DNA of 64,000 nt from NCBI RefSeq assembly GCF_900102635.1, contig NZ_FMZQ01000004.1, positions 124,001-188,000 of the forward strand, read 5' to 3'. The notes beneath the pieces are model-generated. The model had not been told where the DNA came from, did not search any database, and saw only the letters and a list, made by a program, of their open reading frames with translations. Of the stretch, positions 29,631-39,011 are shown piece after piece (position 1 is the stretch's first letter; the number at the start of each line of letters is the position of its first letter). This stretch comes from Ectopseudomonas chengduensis (GTDB taxonomy: Bacteria; Pseudomonadota; Gammaproteobacteria; Pseudomonadales; Pseudomonadaceae). The position numbers were made by a program, and so were the translations under genes.

Positions 29631-31025
29631 ATGTACGAAGCCTCCCGCAACAGCACACCTCAGATAGTCGAGATGCAGGTCATCCCGGTAGCCGGCCATG
29701 ACAGCATGTTGTTCAACCTGTGTGGCGCCCACGCCCCCTACTTCACCCGCAATCTGGTGCTGCTCAAGGACAATGCCGGGCGCATCGGCTGTGGCGAGGT
29801 TCCCGGTGGCGAAGGCATCCGCCAGGCACTGGAACGCTGCCGCGAGCTGGTGATCGGCCAACCGGTCGGCCGCTACAACCGCGTGCTCAATAGCCTGCGC
29901 CAGGCCATCGCCGGGCCGGCCAAAGGGCCTCAGACCACCCAGCATCAGGTCACATCCGAATCCGAAGCACGCGTGCTCAAGCAGCCCCACGAGATCAACC
30001 TGCGCCTGGACAACGTGATCACCGCGGTCGAGGCTGCCCTGCTCGATCTGCTCGGCCAGCACCTCGACGTGCCAGTGGCCGAACTGCTCGGTAGCGGCCA
30101 GCAACGCGATCATGTGCCGATGCTCGCCTACCTCTTCTATATAGGTGAGCGCCAGCGCACCGACCTGCCTTACCTCGCCGGCAAAGGTTCGGCGGACGAC
30201 TGGTATCACCTGCGCCATCAGGCCGCGATGACACCGCAGGCCATCGCCCGCCTGGCCGAGGCCGCCCATGCACGCTACGGCTTCAGCGACTTCAAGCTCA
30301 AGGGCGGCGTGATGCATGGCGCCGAGGAGATGGACGCGATCCGCGCGATCAAGGCGCGCTTCCCCGATGCGCGCGTCACCCTCGACCCCAACGGCGCCTG
30401 GTCGCTGGATGAAGCCATCGCCCTGTGCCAGGGCCAGAACCATGTGCTGGCCTACGCCGAAGACCCTTGCGGCCCGGAGAACGGCTATTCCGGCCGCGAG
30501 ATCATGGCCGAGTTCAAGCGTGCCACCGGCATTCCTACCGCCACCAACATGGTCGCCACCGACTGGCGGCAAATGGGTCACTCGCTGCGCCTCGAGGCGG
30601 TGGACATTCCACTGGCCGACCCGCACTTCTGGACCATGCAGGGCGCCGTACGTCTCGGTCAGGTGTGCGAGGAATTCGGCCTGACCTGGGGCTCGCATTC
30701 GAACAACCACTTCGACATTTCCCTGGCCATGTTCACCCATGCCGCCGCGGCCGTACCAGGCCGCGTCACCGCCATCGACACCCACTGGATTTGGCAGGAA
30801 GGCGAAGAGCGCCTGACTCGCGAGCCGCTGCAGATCATCGGCGGCCAGGTAGAGGTCCCCAACAAGCCCGGCCTCGGCATCGAGCCGGACATGCAGCGGA
30901 TCATGGCCGCTCACGAGCTTTACAAGAAGGTGGCCAACGGCGCGCGTGACGACGCCATGGCCATGCAGTACCTGGTTCCGGGTTGGCAGTACGACCCGAA
31001 ACGTCCCAGCCTCGGCCGCGACTGA
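29631..31025 (+). CDS. gudD: Glucarate dehydratase paralogue (second copy)
   Basis: This 464-residue enolase-superfamily protein has the full GudD catalytic set: [51 protein letters not shown] and [10 protein letters not shown]. Compared with the first copy it has an insertion of roughly 15-20 residues near 95-120 ([13 protein letters not shown]...) before [15 protein letters not shown] start it at ATG 29631 (MYEASRN), with GGAG 11 nt upstream, not at the longer 29535 frame. tctC follows after 35 nt. Family paralogues can prefer idarate or act as weak GudX-type enzymes, so substrate range may differ from the first copy. Confidence 0.88.
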   Translation: MYEASRNSTPQIVEMQVIPVAGHDSMLFNLCGAHAPYFTRNLVLLKDNAGRIGCGEVPGGEGIRQALERCRELVIGQPVGRYNRVLNSLRQAIAGPAKGPQTTQHQVTSESEARVLKQPHEINLRLDNVITAVEAALLDLLGQHLDVPVAELLGSGQQRDHVPMLAYLFYIGERQRTDLPYLAGKGSADDWYHLRHQAAMTPQAIARLAEAAHARYGFSDFKLKGGVMHGAEEMDAIRAIKARFPDARVTLDPNGAWSLDEAIALCQGQNHVLAYAEDPCGPENGYSGREIMAEFKRATGIPTATNMVATDWRQMGHSLRLEAVDIPLADPHFWTMQGAVRLGQVCEEFGLTWGSHSNNHFDISLAMFTHAAAAVPGRVTAIDTHWIWQEGEERLTREPLQIIGGQVEVPNKPGLGIEPDMQRIMAAHELYKKVANGARDDAMAMQYLVPGWQYDPKRPSLGRD

Positions 31026-31060
31026 CTCACGCGGCTTTTATCCAACCCCGGAGTATTCCA

Positions 31061-32038
31061 ATGAAAAAAACATTCCGCGCCTCCCTCCTTTCTGCCCTGG
31101 TCGGCATGGGTGCCCTGGCCACTCATTCCGCCACCTTCGCCGATGAGGTCAAATGGCCGACTCGTCCGGTGCAGGTCGTGGTGATCGCCAACCCCGGCGG
31201 CGACACCGATTTCAACGCCCGCATGATGGCCAAGTACTTCAACGAGATCACCGGCAAGACCATGGTGGTGACCAACGTCGCTGGCGGCGGTGGCACCCTG
31301 GCGGCCGAACAGGTCAAGGGCGCGGCGGCGGATGGCAACACCATCCTCTTCACCCATCCGGGCCAGTTGATCGTCAACGAAGTGGCTGGTTTGACCGAAG
31401 ATAGCTACGAGACCTTCGATGTCGCCTGCATCGCTGGCGTCGACAAGAGCACCGTATTCGTCGCTTCCAAGCAGTCCGGCGTGACCAGCATGCAGGACTT
31501 GGTGGACAAGTCGAAAGCCAATCCCGGCAGCATAACCTACGGCACCGAGATGGGCAGCTTCTCGCACATCCAGGGCCTGATGCTGGAGAAACTCACCGGC
31601 GCCAAACTGAAGATGGTTGACGGTGGCACCGTATCCGATCGCGTGGTCGGCATGCTCGGTGGTCGTCTGGACATGGGCGCCATCACCTATGGTTCCGTAC
31701 AGGACTATGTGCAGGGCGGGCAAATGGTCGCCCTGGGCCAGCCCAACGACGAACGCAACACCATGCTCGGCGAGGTCCCGACCCTCAAGGAGCAAGGCCT
31801 CGACATCACCATGGACAAGCCCTACGTAGTGGCCTTCCCGAAAGGCACCGACCCGGCGATCGTGAAGAAGATGTCTGACATCATGCAGCAGATCACTGAG
31901 AAACCTGCTTACGCCGAAGACCTGAAGAAATTCAAGCAACCGGTCGCGTTCTACGGCACCGAAGAGGCCAAGCAGATTCTGGCCAAGACCCGCGAAGACT
32001 TCATGCAGTTCAAGGATGAGCTGCGTAAGGCCAAGTAA
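31061..32038 (+). CDS. tctC: Tripartite tricarboxylate transporter substrate-binding protein
   Basis: This is a 325-residue periplasmic Bug/TctC receptor with a signal peptide to about residue 27 (HSATFA|DEV). The mature protein shows the VVVIANPGGDTDFNAR beginning and VVTNVAGGGGTLAAEQVKGAAADG region that form the ligand cleft, and the Bug-family PTLKEQGLD segment. Placed between a glucarate dehydratase and tctBA, it most likely captures an aldarate. Ribosome site GGAG precedes the ATG at 31061. The longer frame from 30983 overlaps the gudD stop and is rejected. Confidence 0.9.
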   Translation: MKKTFRASLLSALVGMGALATHSATFADEVKWPTRPVQVVVIANPGGDTDFNARMMAKYFNEITGKTMVVTNVAGGGGTLAAEQVKGAAADGNTILFTHPGQLIVNEVAGLTEDSYETFDVACIAGVDKSTVFVASKQSGVTSMQDLVDKSKANPGSITYGTEMGSFSHIQGLMLEKLTGAKLKMVDGGTVSDRVVGMLGGRLDMGAITYGSVQDYVQGGQMVALGQPNDERNTMLGEVPTLKEQGLDITMDKPYVVAFPKGTDPAIVKKMSDIMQQITEKPAYAEDLKKFKQPVAFYGTEEAKQILAKTREDFMQFKDELRKAK

Positions 32039-32045
32039 GCCATAA

Positions 32046-32082
32046 CGCAGCGCCGGCCCAAGCGATTCGGGCCGGCGCTGCG
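32046..32082 (+). promoter_or_regulatory. Intercistronic hairpin after tctC
   Basis: CGCAGCGCCGGCCC (32046-32059) and GGGCCGGCGCTGCG (32069-32082) form a perfect 14-bp stem with a 9-nt loop and no T-run. This placement after a binding-protein gene usually raises the amount of binding protein over the membrane subunits. Confidence 0.7.
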
Positions 32083-32104
32083 CCTCAGAACATCGAGGTA
32101 CACG

Positions 32105-32611
32105 ATGAACACCCTGAACAAGAAAGAACTGATCATCGGCATTGCCATGCTCGGCGCCAGCCTTACCTACCTGGTCCTGGCACAACAACTACCTGGGCAT
32201 GACGGTGTCGATGCGGCCACGGTGCCGAAACTGCTGGCCGGATTTCTGTCTCTGCTTGGCCTGATGCAACTGGTCAGCGCCTTTGCCAAACCCAAGGTTG
32301 CCGCCGAACCCGCAAGTCCGGTGCCGACAGAAGCTGAAGACCGACCGGCTGAAGTCATAGAACCCAAGACCGTCCTCAAGACTCTCGGCCTGATCCTCGG
32401 CTACATGGCCCTGCTCGGCCCTGTGGGCTTCCCGATCATGACCGTGGTTTACCTCTATCTGCAGTTCCTCGTGCTGACGCCGGTAAACCAGAAAGCCAGA
32501 CATCTGACCTATCTGCTGATCGCCGTTATCTGCTCTGCGCTCATTTTCCTGCTGTTCCGCGAGGCCTTCGACCTGTTGCTGCCCGCTGGCCTGCTGAACA
32601 ACTACATCTGA
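32105..32611 (+). CDS. tctB: Tripartite tricarboxylate transporter small subunit
   Basis: This is a 168-residue membrane protein with four helices (about 8-27, 38-56, 95-115 and 128-160). It is the size and layout of TctB, the small partner of TctA. An acidic loop (about 62-90) separates helices 2 and 3. tctA follows after 9 nt. Confidence 0.88.
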   Translation: MNTLNKKELIIGIAMLGASLTYLVLAQQLPGHDGVDAATVPKLLAGFLSLLGLMQLVSAFAKPKVAAEPASPVPTEAEDRPAEVIEPKTVLKTLGLILGYMALLGPVGFPIMTVVYLYLQFLVLTPVNQKARHLTYLLIAVICSALIFLLFREAFDLLLPAGLLNNYI

Positions 32612-32620
32612 GGATCGACC

Positions 32621-34141
32621 ATGCTCGAATTACTGCAGCAAGGCTTCGGTGCCGTCTTTTCACTGAACATCATGATGCTGATGGCCGTCGGTGTGGCCAT
32701 GGGCATCGTCTTCGGCGCGGTACCCGGCCTGTCCGCGACCATGGCTGTAGCACTATGCCTGCCGCTGACCTTCACCATGGGCCCGCAGGCAGGGCTGTCG
32801 CTGTTGGTCGCACTGTTCATCGGTGCGACCTCGGGCGGGCTGATTTCAGCGATTCTGCTGAAGATTCCAGGAACGCCGTCATCAATCGCCACCGTGTTCG
32901 ATGGTGGCCCGCTGATGGAACAGGGCCACGGCGTCAAGGCGCTGGGCGTCGGCATCGTGTTTTCCTTTCTGGGCACCATCTTCAGTATCGTCGCGTTGAT
33001 GTTCATCGCCCCGCAGCTGGCCAAGGTGGCCCTGAGCTTCGGCCCGCATGAATACTTCGCCATCGCGGTGTTCTCCCTGACCCTGATCGCCACCCTGTCG
33101 GCCGGTTCCATGGTCAAGGGGCTGTTCGCCGGTGCGCTGGGTATCGCCGTGTCCACTGTCGGTATCGCCCCGGTCGAGGCAGTGCGCCGCTTTACCTTCG
33201 GCGTCAGTGAGCTCAACGGCGGCTTCTCGATGCTGGCAGTGATGATCGGCATGTTCGCCGTCGCCGAGATCATCAAACTCGCCGAAACCGGCCGCCATGC
33301 CGTGCAGGGCAAGGCCAAGTCGGTGAGCATGAAGAACATCAAGGGCTTCGGCTTCTCGCTCAAGGAATTCCGCGAGCAACTACCCAATGCCGGTCGCTCC
33401 GGCCTGATCGGCCTGGGCATCGGTATCCTGCCGGGCATCGGCGCCGGTACCTCGAACCTGGTGTCCTACATCATCGCCAAGAAGCGCGCGAAAGACGGGC
33501 ACACTTACGGCAAGGGCAACATAGGCGGCGTGGTCGCCAGCGAGACGGCCAACAACGCCGGTATCGGCGGCGCCATGATGCCGCTGATGACCCTGGGCAT
33601 TCCCGGCGACACCGTCACCGCGATCATGCTCGGCGGCTTCCTGATCCACGGCATCCAGCCCGGCCCGCTGCTGTTCATCAGCCAAGGTCCACTGGTGTAC
33701 ACCATCTTCGCCGCGCTGATCGTCGCCACGGTGATGATGCTGTTCATGGAGTTCTACGGCCTGCGCCTGTTCATCAAGCTGCTCGACGTGCCCAAGCACA
33801 TCCTGCTGCCGATCATTCTGGTGCTGTGCGTGGTCGGTGCCTTCGGCCTGTCCAGCCGCCTGTTCGACGTCTGGTCGATCCTGCTGTTCGGTCTGCTCGG
33901 ATACGCCTTCGTCAAGGCCGGCATGCCAGCGGCGCCGTTCATCATCGGCTTCATCCTCGGGCCGATGGCGGAAACCAACCTGCGCCGAGGCCTGATGCTG
34001 TCGGACGGCAGCTTCGCCGAGTTCTTCACCAATCCGATTGCCGGTACCTTCCTCGGCCTGGCCCTGGCGTTCGTGCTTTGGCAGGTGTTCAGCGCGCTAC
34101 GTCCCAAACCCAGCGCGATCAACGAGATCCTGCGTACCTGA
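32621..34141 (+). CDS. tctA: Tripartite tricarboxylate transporter large subunit
   Basis: This 506-residue, about 12-helix permease has the two TctA signatures: GAVPGLSATMAVALCLPLTF (about 28-47) and GIGILPGIGAGTSNLVSYI with ETANNAGIGGAMMPLMTLGIPG (about 265-330). With TctB and TctC it forms a sodium- or proton-driven secondary uptake system. Its gene neighbours argue for an aldarate such as glucarate as substrate. GAGG lies upstream of the ATG. A terminator follows. Confidence 0.92.
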   Translation: MLELLQQGFGAVFSLNIMMLMAVGVAMGIVFGAVPGLSATMAVALCLPLTFTMGPQAGLSLLVALFIGATSGGLISAILLKIPGTPSSIATVFDGGPLMEQGHGVKALGVGIVFSFLGTIFSIVALMFIAPQLAKVALSFGPHEYFAIAVFSLTLIATLSAGSMVKGLFAGALGIAVSTVGIAPVEAVRRFTFGVSELNGGFSMLAVMIGMFAVAEIIKLAETGRHAVQGKAKSVSMKNIKGFGFSLKEFREQLPNAGRSGLIGLGIGILPGIGAGTSNLVSYIIAKKRAKDGHTYGKGNIGGVVASETANNAGIGGAMMPLMTLGIPGDTVTAIMLGGFLIHGIQPGPLLFISQGPLVYTIFAALIVATVMMLFMEFYGLRLFIKLLDVPKHILLPIILVLCVVGAFGLSSRLFDVWSILLFGLLGYAFVKAGMPAAPFIIGFILGPMAETNLRRGLMLSDGSFAEFFTNPIAGTFLGLALAFVLWQVFSALRPKPSAINEILRT

Positions 34142-34155
34142 TACCCCGCAACTTG

Positions 34156-34186
34156 CCGCCCCCTCTGCTCAGGGGGCGGTTCTTTC
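34156..34186 (+). terminator. Terminator after tctA
   Basis: CCGCCCCCT (34156-34164) pairs with AGGGGGCGG (34171-34179) and is followed by TTCTTT. It ends the gudD2-tctCBA operon before the structured repeat. Confidence 0.75.
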
Positions 34187-34207
34187 CTGACTCCCACCTC
34201 TGTGCCT

Positions 34208-34400
34208 CTAGCAGGCGGTTGAAAAACTACCTGCGTTGCCATTGCTGCGTTAAAAACAGGCTCGTGCGCGAGTCCGATCAAAATGCTCATTTACAGCTCG
34301 TAAAGTCGACCGCGACTCCGACCGTTTTTCGCCTGTTTTTGCGGGGCCGACATCGGTATTGCACTGGCTGCCTCGCCTACGTTTTTCAACGACCTGCTAG
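34208..34400. repeat. Structured repeat with terminal inverted repeats, copy 2
   Basis: About 193 bp, bounded by CTAGCAGGCGGTTGAAAAAC and the reverse complement of CTAGCAGGTCGTTGAAAAAC. It matches copy 1 at 22064 over most of its length but has about 18 extra bp near 34305-34325. Internal stems are AAAAACAGGC/GCCTGTTTTT (34252-34261, 34331-34340) and TTTAC/GTAAA (34290-34294, 34300-34304). It is non-coding. Confidence 0.8.
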
Positions 34401-34470
34401 CCCTCTACAGCGCCAACTGCAGCGGCTTGAGCACGATAATGGACGCGCTCATTGATCCAGGTCTAATCTA

Positions 34471-34488
34471 ATCAATCACTAGATTGAT
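34471..34488. promoter_or_regulatory. Palindromic candidate operator before lysR-type gene
   Basis: ATCAATC-ACTA-GATTGAT is a perfect inverted repeat ending 15 nt before the lysR ATG. LysR-type boxes have a T-N11-A core within such palindromes, so autoregulation is plausible. Confidence 0.5.
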
Positions 34489-34503
34489 ACCCGGAATGAA
34501 TCA

Positions 34504-35409
34504 ATGTTCGACCTGGCCCAACTGCGCTGCTTCACCACCTTGGCCGCCGAACTGAATTTCCGGCGCGCTGCCGAGCGCCTGAACATGACCCAGCCGCCGC
34601 TGAGCCGGCAGATACAGTTGCTCGAACATCAGTTGGGCGTGACGCTGTTCACCCGCAGCACTCGCTCGGTTGCCTTGACGGCGGCTGGCCGTGCCTTCTT
34701 CGTCGAAGCCCAGGCGCTGCTCGATCAGGCCCACCGCGCCGCGCAAAGCGCCCGACTGGCCGCCATTGGCGAAAGTGGCGCACTCACTATCAGCTTCGTC
34801 GCCAGCGCGGTGTATGACGTGCTGCCGCGTGCGATCACCACTGCCAAGCGCGAACGCCCTGGGGTGGATATCGCCTTGCTGGAGATGAGCACCTTCGAAC
34901 AGGTGCAGGCACTGCGTGCCCGGCGTGTGGACCTGGCCATCGTGCGCGCGCCCTTGCAGCAACCCGGACTGGTCAGCGAATGCCTGCTACGCGAACCCTT
35001 CGTGCTGGCCGCGCCCGCCGCGCATCCGCTGGCGCAGCACGAAAGGCCGACCCTGGAAATGCTCCATGGTCAGCCTTTCATTCTTTACGCGCATACCGCC
35101 TGGCAGCCCTTCAACGAGCTGCACACCGGCCTGTTTCGCGTCAGCGGCATCCAGCCTGAATTCGTTCAGGCGCTGGGCTCGACCCTGACCATCCTGTCGC
35201 TGGTCAATGCCGGCATGGGGCTGGCACTGGTGCCGCGCAGCGCCAGTGCCATCCGCTTCGAGCAGGTACGTTTCCGCGAGCTGCCGCTACCGTCAGGCGT
35301 ATGCGGGGAGTTGCATCTGGTCTGGCGCGACGACAACGACAACCCGGCCTTGCCGTCGATGATCGCAGCTGTGCGCCAGGCCGCTCGCGACATCTATCCG
35401 CAGAACTGA
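34504..35409 (+). CDS. LysR-family transcriptional regulator
   Basis: This 301-residue protein has the winged helix-turn-helix at residues 1-60 (LRCFTTLAAELNFRRAAERLNMTQPPLSRQIQ within it) and a substrate-binding domain of the periplasmic-binding fold. It lies downstream of tctA and converges with the talarate/galactarate dehydratase gene with only 4 nt between stops. It is the only regulator inside the aldarate island, so it is the best candidate controller, with an aldarate or the keto-deoxy intermediate as effector. That is inference. Confidence 0.88.
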   Translation: MFDLAQLRCFTTLAAELNFRRAAERLNMTQPPLSRQIQLLEHQLGVTLFTRSTRSVALTAAGRAFFVEAQALLDQAHRAAQSARLAAIGESGALTISFVASAVYDVLPRAITTAKRERPGVDIALLEMSTFEQVQALRARRVDLAIVRAPLQQPGLVSECLLREPFVLAAPAAHPLAQHERPTLEMLHGQPFILYAHTAWQPFNELHTGLFRVSGIQPEFVQALGSTLTILSLVNAGMGLALVPRSASAIRFEQVRFRELPLPSGVCGELHLVWRDDNDNPALPSMIAAVRQAARDIYPQN

Positions 35410-35413
35410 CGCT

Positions 35414-36568
35414 CTAAGCGCGTTTGCCGACCTCTGCCTGCTGCACCGTCCAGCCGGCAACCTGCTCGCTCAGGCTCAGGCCCAGGCCCGGACGAGTCGG
35501 CACCAACATGCGCCCGTCGCGAATTTCCAGGCGCTCGTTGAACAGCGGCTCCAGCCATTCGAAATGCTCGACCCAGGGCTCGCGCGTGTGGCTGGCGGCC
35601 AGGTGCACGTGCAGCTCCATGGCGAAGTGCGGTGCCAGGGTCATGCCGGCCTGCTCGGCCAGCGTCTGCACGCGCAGGTAAGGTGTGATACCGCCAACGC
35701 GCGGCGCATCGGGCATAAGGAAGTCGGCGCCGCGCTGGCGAATGAACTCCCAGTGCTCGGCGGGGCTGGTGAGCATCTCACCGGTGGCAATCGGCGTATC
35801 GAACAGGCGCACCAGCTCGGCATGGCCTTCGGCGTCGTAGCAGTCCAGCGGCTCCTCGATCCAGATCAGGTCGAAGGGCTCCAGACGACGGCACATGCGC
35901 CGTGCGGTAGGGCGGTCCCATTGCTGGTTGGCGTCGACCATCAGCGGGAAGCTCTCGCCCAGGTGCTCACGCACCGTGCTGACGCGATGGATATCCAGCG
36001 CCCAGTCGGGCTGGCCGACCTTGAGTTTGATCCCGCCGATGCCCTTTTCGCGGGAAATGTCGGTGTTCTTCAGCAACTGATCGAGCGGCGTATGCAGAAA
36101 GCCGCCGGAGGTGTTGTAGCAACGTACCGAATCGCGATGGCTGCCGAGCAAGCGTGCCAGTGACAGGCCGCTGCGGCGCGCCTTGAGATCCCACAGGGCA
36201 ACGTCGAAGGCGCCGATGGCCTGGCTCGCCAGGCCGCTGCGCCCCACCGAGGCGCCAGCCCAGCACAGTTTGTCCCAGAGTTTGGCGATATCGCTGGGGT
36301 TCTCGCCGATCAGATTAGGCGCCACTTCCAGGGCGTGGGCGAACTGACCGGGGCCACCGGCGCGCTTGGAGTAGCTGAAGCCCAGGCCACGATGACCGTC
36401 GCGGGTTTCGATCTCGGCGATCAGGATGGCGATCTCGGTCATCGGCTTCTGCCGACCTGTGAGCACCTTGGCATCGCTGATCGGGTTGGCCAGCGGCAGC
36501 GCTACCGAGCGCAGGCTGAGCCAGGTGATACGGTCATCGTCGGCGTGTGGGGTGGCGTTATCGGTCAT
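35414..36568 (-). CDS. L-talarate/galactarate dehydratase
   Basis: This 384-residue mandelate-racemase-group enolase enzyme matches the Salmonella TalrD/GalrD pattern: SDAKVLTGRQKPMTE (about 30-44), FSYSKRAGG, WAGASVGRSGLA, GGIKLKVGQPD with the KxK base, DANQQWDRPTARR, IEEPLD, TGEMLTS, DAPRVGGITP and LAPHFAMELHVHL with the His base. It dehydrates galactarate and can epimerise it with talarate. I start at ATG 36568 (MTDNATPH) with GAGGAAG upstream. With garD the cell has two unrelated galactarate dehydratases. Confidence 0.88.
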   Translation of the reverse strand: MTDNATPHADDDRITWLSLRSVALPLANPISDAKVLTGRQKPMTEIAILIAEIETRDGHRGLGFSYSKRAGGPGQFAHALEVAPNLIGENPSDIAKLWDKLCWAGASVGRSGLASQAIGAFDVALWDLKARRSGLSLARLLGSHRDSVRCYNTSGGFLHTPLDQLLKNTDISREKGIGGIKLKVGQPDWALDIHRVSTVREHLGESFPLMVDANQQWDRPTARRMCRRLEPFDLIWIEEPLDCYDAEGHAELVRLFDTPIATGEMLTSPAEHWEFIRQRGADFLMPDAPRVGGITPYLRVQTLAEQAGMTLAPHFAMELHVHLAASHTREPWVEHFEWLEPLFNERLEIRDGRMLVPTRPGLGLSLSEQVAGWTVQQAEVGKRA

Positions 36569-36795
36569 GACATCTTCCTCGTGATGAAACTCGACGCCCC
36601 CGTTGGGCCGCCGAAAATGGACAACCCGAGTCAGATTAAGATGATTGCGCAATCATTCAAGTATCAGGATTACCCCCCGACGCCAGGCTTGCTCATGGCC
36701 ATTTGCCGGACTCGTCTAGACATTTCACAAATCTGCAACATTCACCAACTACGCTGAATATGTCCCGCTCCGCCTGACCTCCGAGGCATCCCATC

Positions 36796-38421
36796 ATGTT
36801 CCTGCAAAAATCCCTGCGCGCGCAGATTCTCGCCCTGCTCGGCGGCAGTCTGGCGCTGATCCTGATCACCGCCCTGGCCTGCTTCAGCTTCCTCTCCAGC
36901 GGCATTCAGTCCTACCGCGGCCTGCTCGATGGGCCGCTGGAATCTTCACGCCTGATCGACGCGGCCAACGTCGAATTCAAGATCCAGGTGCAGGAGTGGA
37001 AGAACGTCCTGCTGCGCGGCCAGGACAGCGCCAACCTGCAACGCTACTGGAGCCAGTTCGAAGCGCAGGAACGCAAAGTGCAGGACATTCTCGGCCAGTT
37101 GACCCAGGTCGCCACTGCCGACCCGGCCTTGAAGACGCAGGTCGAACGCCTGCGCAGCGAACATCAGGCGCTCGGCGGTAATTACCGCAAGGGCCGCGAC
37201 GCCTTCGTGGCCGCCGGAGCCGATGCCAGGGCAGGCGATGAAGCCGTCAAAGGCATCGACCGCGCCGCCAGTGAGCAGATGACTGCACTGGTCGAGCAGT
37301 TGCGCCAGAACAGCCTGAGCCAGGCCGAGCAGATCAACGCCAGCGCCGCACGCACCATTCTCAGCGGCACCATCGTGATGCTGGCCGCCGCCCTGGTCAT
37401 CGCCGTATTCAGCCTGTGGCTGGTCAATCGCAATCTGATCATTCCCATCCGCCACTTGATCGGCCATGTCGACCAGCTCAGCCAAGGTCGCTTCGGTCAA
37501 CGCGTGGAAAGCACTCGGCAGGATGAGCTGGGCCTGCTGGCGCGCGCCGCGAACACCCTGCGCGACTTTCTCGCCAGCACCAGCGAGCGTCTGCACCAGA
37601 GCACGCAGAACCTCGATAGCGCCAGCAGCGAGTTGAACGCCATCGCCTCACGCATGACCGAGGGCGTCAGCGAGCAGTTCGAGCGTACCGATCAGGTCGC
37701 CACCGCCATGCACGAGATGTCCGCCACCGCTCAGGAAGTCGCACGGCATGCCGCTGATGCCGCGCACGCGGCCAACGATGCCGACGACTCAGCCCGCCAG
37801 GGCAGCACGGTGATGCAGTCGACCATCGCCACCATCACCGACATTCGCGGCGAGATCGCCAACACCGCCGAGGTGATCCGTCGCCTGGAAAGCGACAGCG
37901 GGCGTATCGGCAAGGTGCTGGAAGTGATCCGCGGCATCGCCGAGCAGACCAACCTGCTGGCGCTCAACGCCGCCATTGAGGCCGCGCGCGCCGGCGAACA
38001 GGGCCGTGGTTTCGCCGTGGTCGCCGACGAGGTGCGCACCCTGGCCCAGCGCACAGCCGAATCCACCGCCGAGATCAACCAGATCATCGATACCGTGCAG
38101 AACGGCGCACTGAATGCCGTGCGCGCCATCGAGAGCGGCCAGCAGCGCAGCGAACAGGGCGTGACCCAGGTCACCGAGGCGGGCGCCATGCTGCAGCGCA
38201 TCACCGAGGCGGTAGAGGCCATCCGCGACATGAACCAGCAGATCGCCACCGCCGCCGAAGAGCAGACCTCGGTGGCCGAGGACATCTCACGCAACCTCAC
38301 CGAGCTGACCGCCATCGCCAGCGCCAACCAGGACAACGTCGAGCGCACGCAGAAGGCCAGCCGCAACCTGCATGACATGTCCGGCCAACTGGGCGAAGTG
38401 ACTCGCCGCCTGGGCTCCTGA
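36796..38421 (+). CDS. Methyl-accepting chemotaxis protein
   Basis: This 541-residue chemoreceptor has helix 1 (about 11-33), a periplasmic four-helix-bundle type sensor (about 34-190), helix 2 (about 192-212), HAMP (about 213-265) and a long cytoplasmic signalling domain. The hairpin tip is [21 protein letters not shown] and the flank is [22 protein letters not shown]. No C-terminal pentapeptide for CheR tethering is seen. It starts 227 nt upstream-divergent from the talarate/galactarate dehydratase gene. Chemotaxis to sugar acids is a testable guess. Confidence 0.9.
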   Translation: MFLQKSLRAQILALLGGSLALILITALACFSFLSSGIQSYRGLLDGPLESSRLIDAANVEFKIQVQEWKNVLLRGQDSANLQRYWSQFEAQERKVQDILGQLTQVATADPALKTQVERLRSEHQALGGNYRKGRDAFVAAGADARAGDEAVKGIDRAASEQMTALVEQLRQNSLSQAEQINASAARTILSGTIVMLAAALVIAVFSLWLVNRNLIIPIRHLIGHVDQLSQGRFGQRVESTRQDELGLLARAANTLRDFLASTSERLHQSTQNLDSASSELNAIASRMTEGVSEQFERTDQVATAMHEMSATAQEVARHAADAAHAANDADDSARQGSTVMQSTIATITDIRGEIANTAEVIRRLESDSGRIGKVLEVIRGIAEQTNLLALNAAIEAARAGEQGRGFAVVADEVRTLAQRTAESTAEINQIIDTVQNGALNAVRAIESGQQRSEQGVTQVTEAGAMLQRITEAVEAIRDMNQQIATAAEEQTSVAEDISRNLTELTAIASANQDNVERTQKASRNLHDMSGQLGEVTRRLGS

Positions 38422-38626
38422 GCCAACCTGCGAACCGGCGTGGCACGCAGCACGCGGCTCGCCCCAGCATCTTCGGCCTGCGCGGCAGAATGGACGCCGT
38501 GACGCAGGCTGCGGCCCTCCAGCTCACAGGCGGGGAAGGTACGCAGGGCGGACAAGCATTCGACCTGTCCGCCCCCACTGAAAACAGGCAAACGACAAAA
38601 GGTCGCAATTAACCCTTGCTATTTAT

Positions 38627-38645
38627 GTAATAGGAATTATTCTCA
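38627..38645 (+). promoter_or_regulatory. Candidate Fur box upstream of PA4570-like gene
   Basis: GTAATAGGAATTATTCTCA matches the shape of Fur sites (GAATTATTC core with flanking AAT/TCA), placed 31 nt before the ATG. I recall P. aeruginosa PA4570 as iron-repressed, which agrees, but both points need checking. Confidence 0.5.
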
Positions 38646-38675
38646 GTTACGTAATGACGGCCAAGGAGACCTGCC

Positions 38676-38906
38676 ATGACCTACCTGATCGATGCCTGGC
38701 TGGACCGCCCGCATCCCTACCTGCGCATCCTCAACCGCGAAACCGGGGAAGTCTGCGCCATGCTGGAAGAAGAAGCGCTGGACGAGCTGCGCGACCAGGG
38801 CGACCTGGACCTGCACGAGCTCAGCTCCAGCGAACCCATCGTGCTCAAAGAGCTGGTGCGCAGCCTGTTTCTGTACTGCTACGCACGGGCCCTGCGCCCA
38901 TCCTGA
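38676..38906 (+). CDS. PA4570-like conserved small protein
   Basis: This 76-residue acidic protein (MTYLIDAWLDRPHPYLRI start) contains a leucine-rich, Glu-rich middle part and no signal peptide. I recognise it as the pseudomonad family of P. aeruginosa PA4570, found close to fklB there too. The function is unknown. AAGGAG lies just before the ATG, and a Fur-like box precedes it, so it may be made under iron limitation. It converges with fklB across a bidirectional terminator. Confidence 0.75.
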   Translation: MTYLIDAWLDRPHPYLRILNRETGEVCAMLEEEALDELRDQGDLDLHELSSSEPIVLKELVRSLFLYCYARALRPS

Positions 38907-38912
38907 AAGACA

Positions 38913-38946
38913 AAACGGGGCACCCTGTCAGCAGGGTGCCCCGTTT
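38913..38946. terminator. Bidirectional terminator between PA4570-like gene and fklB
   Basis: AAACGGGGCACCCTG (38913-38927) and CAGGGTGCCCCGTTT (38932-38946) make a 15-bp perfect stem with A-tracts and T-tracts on both sides. It serves the two converging genes. Confidence 0.9.
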
Positions 38947-39011
38947 CGTTGGATCAGGCTGCCATGTAGGGTGCGCTGTGCGCACCGAAGCGACAGCTTG
39001 CGTCCCAAGAC

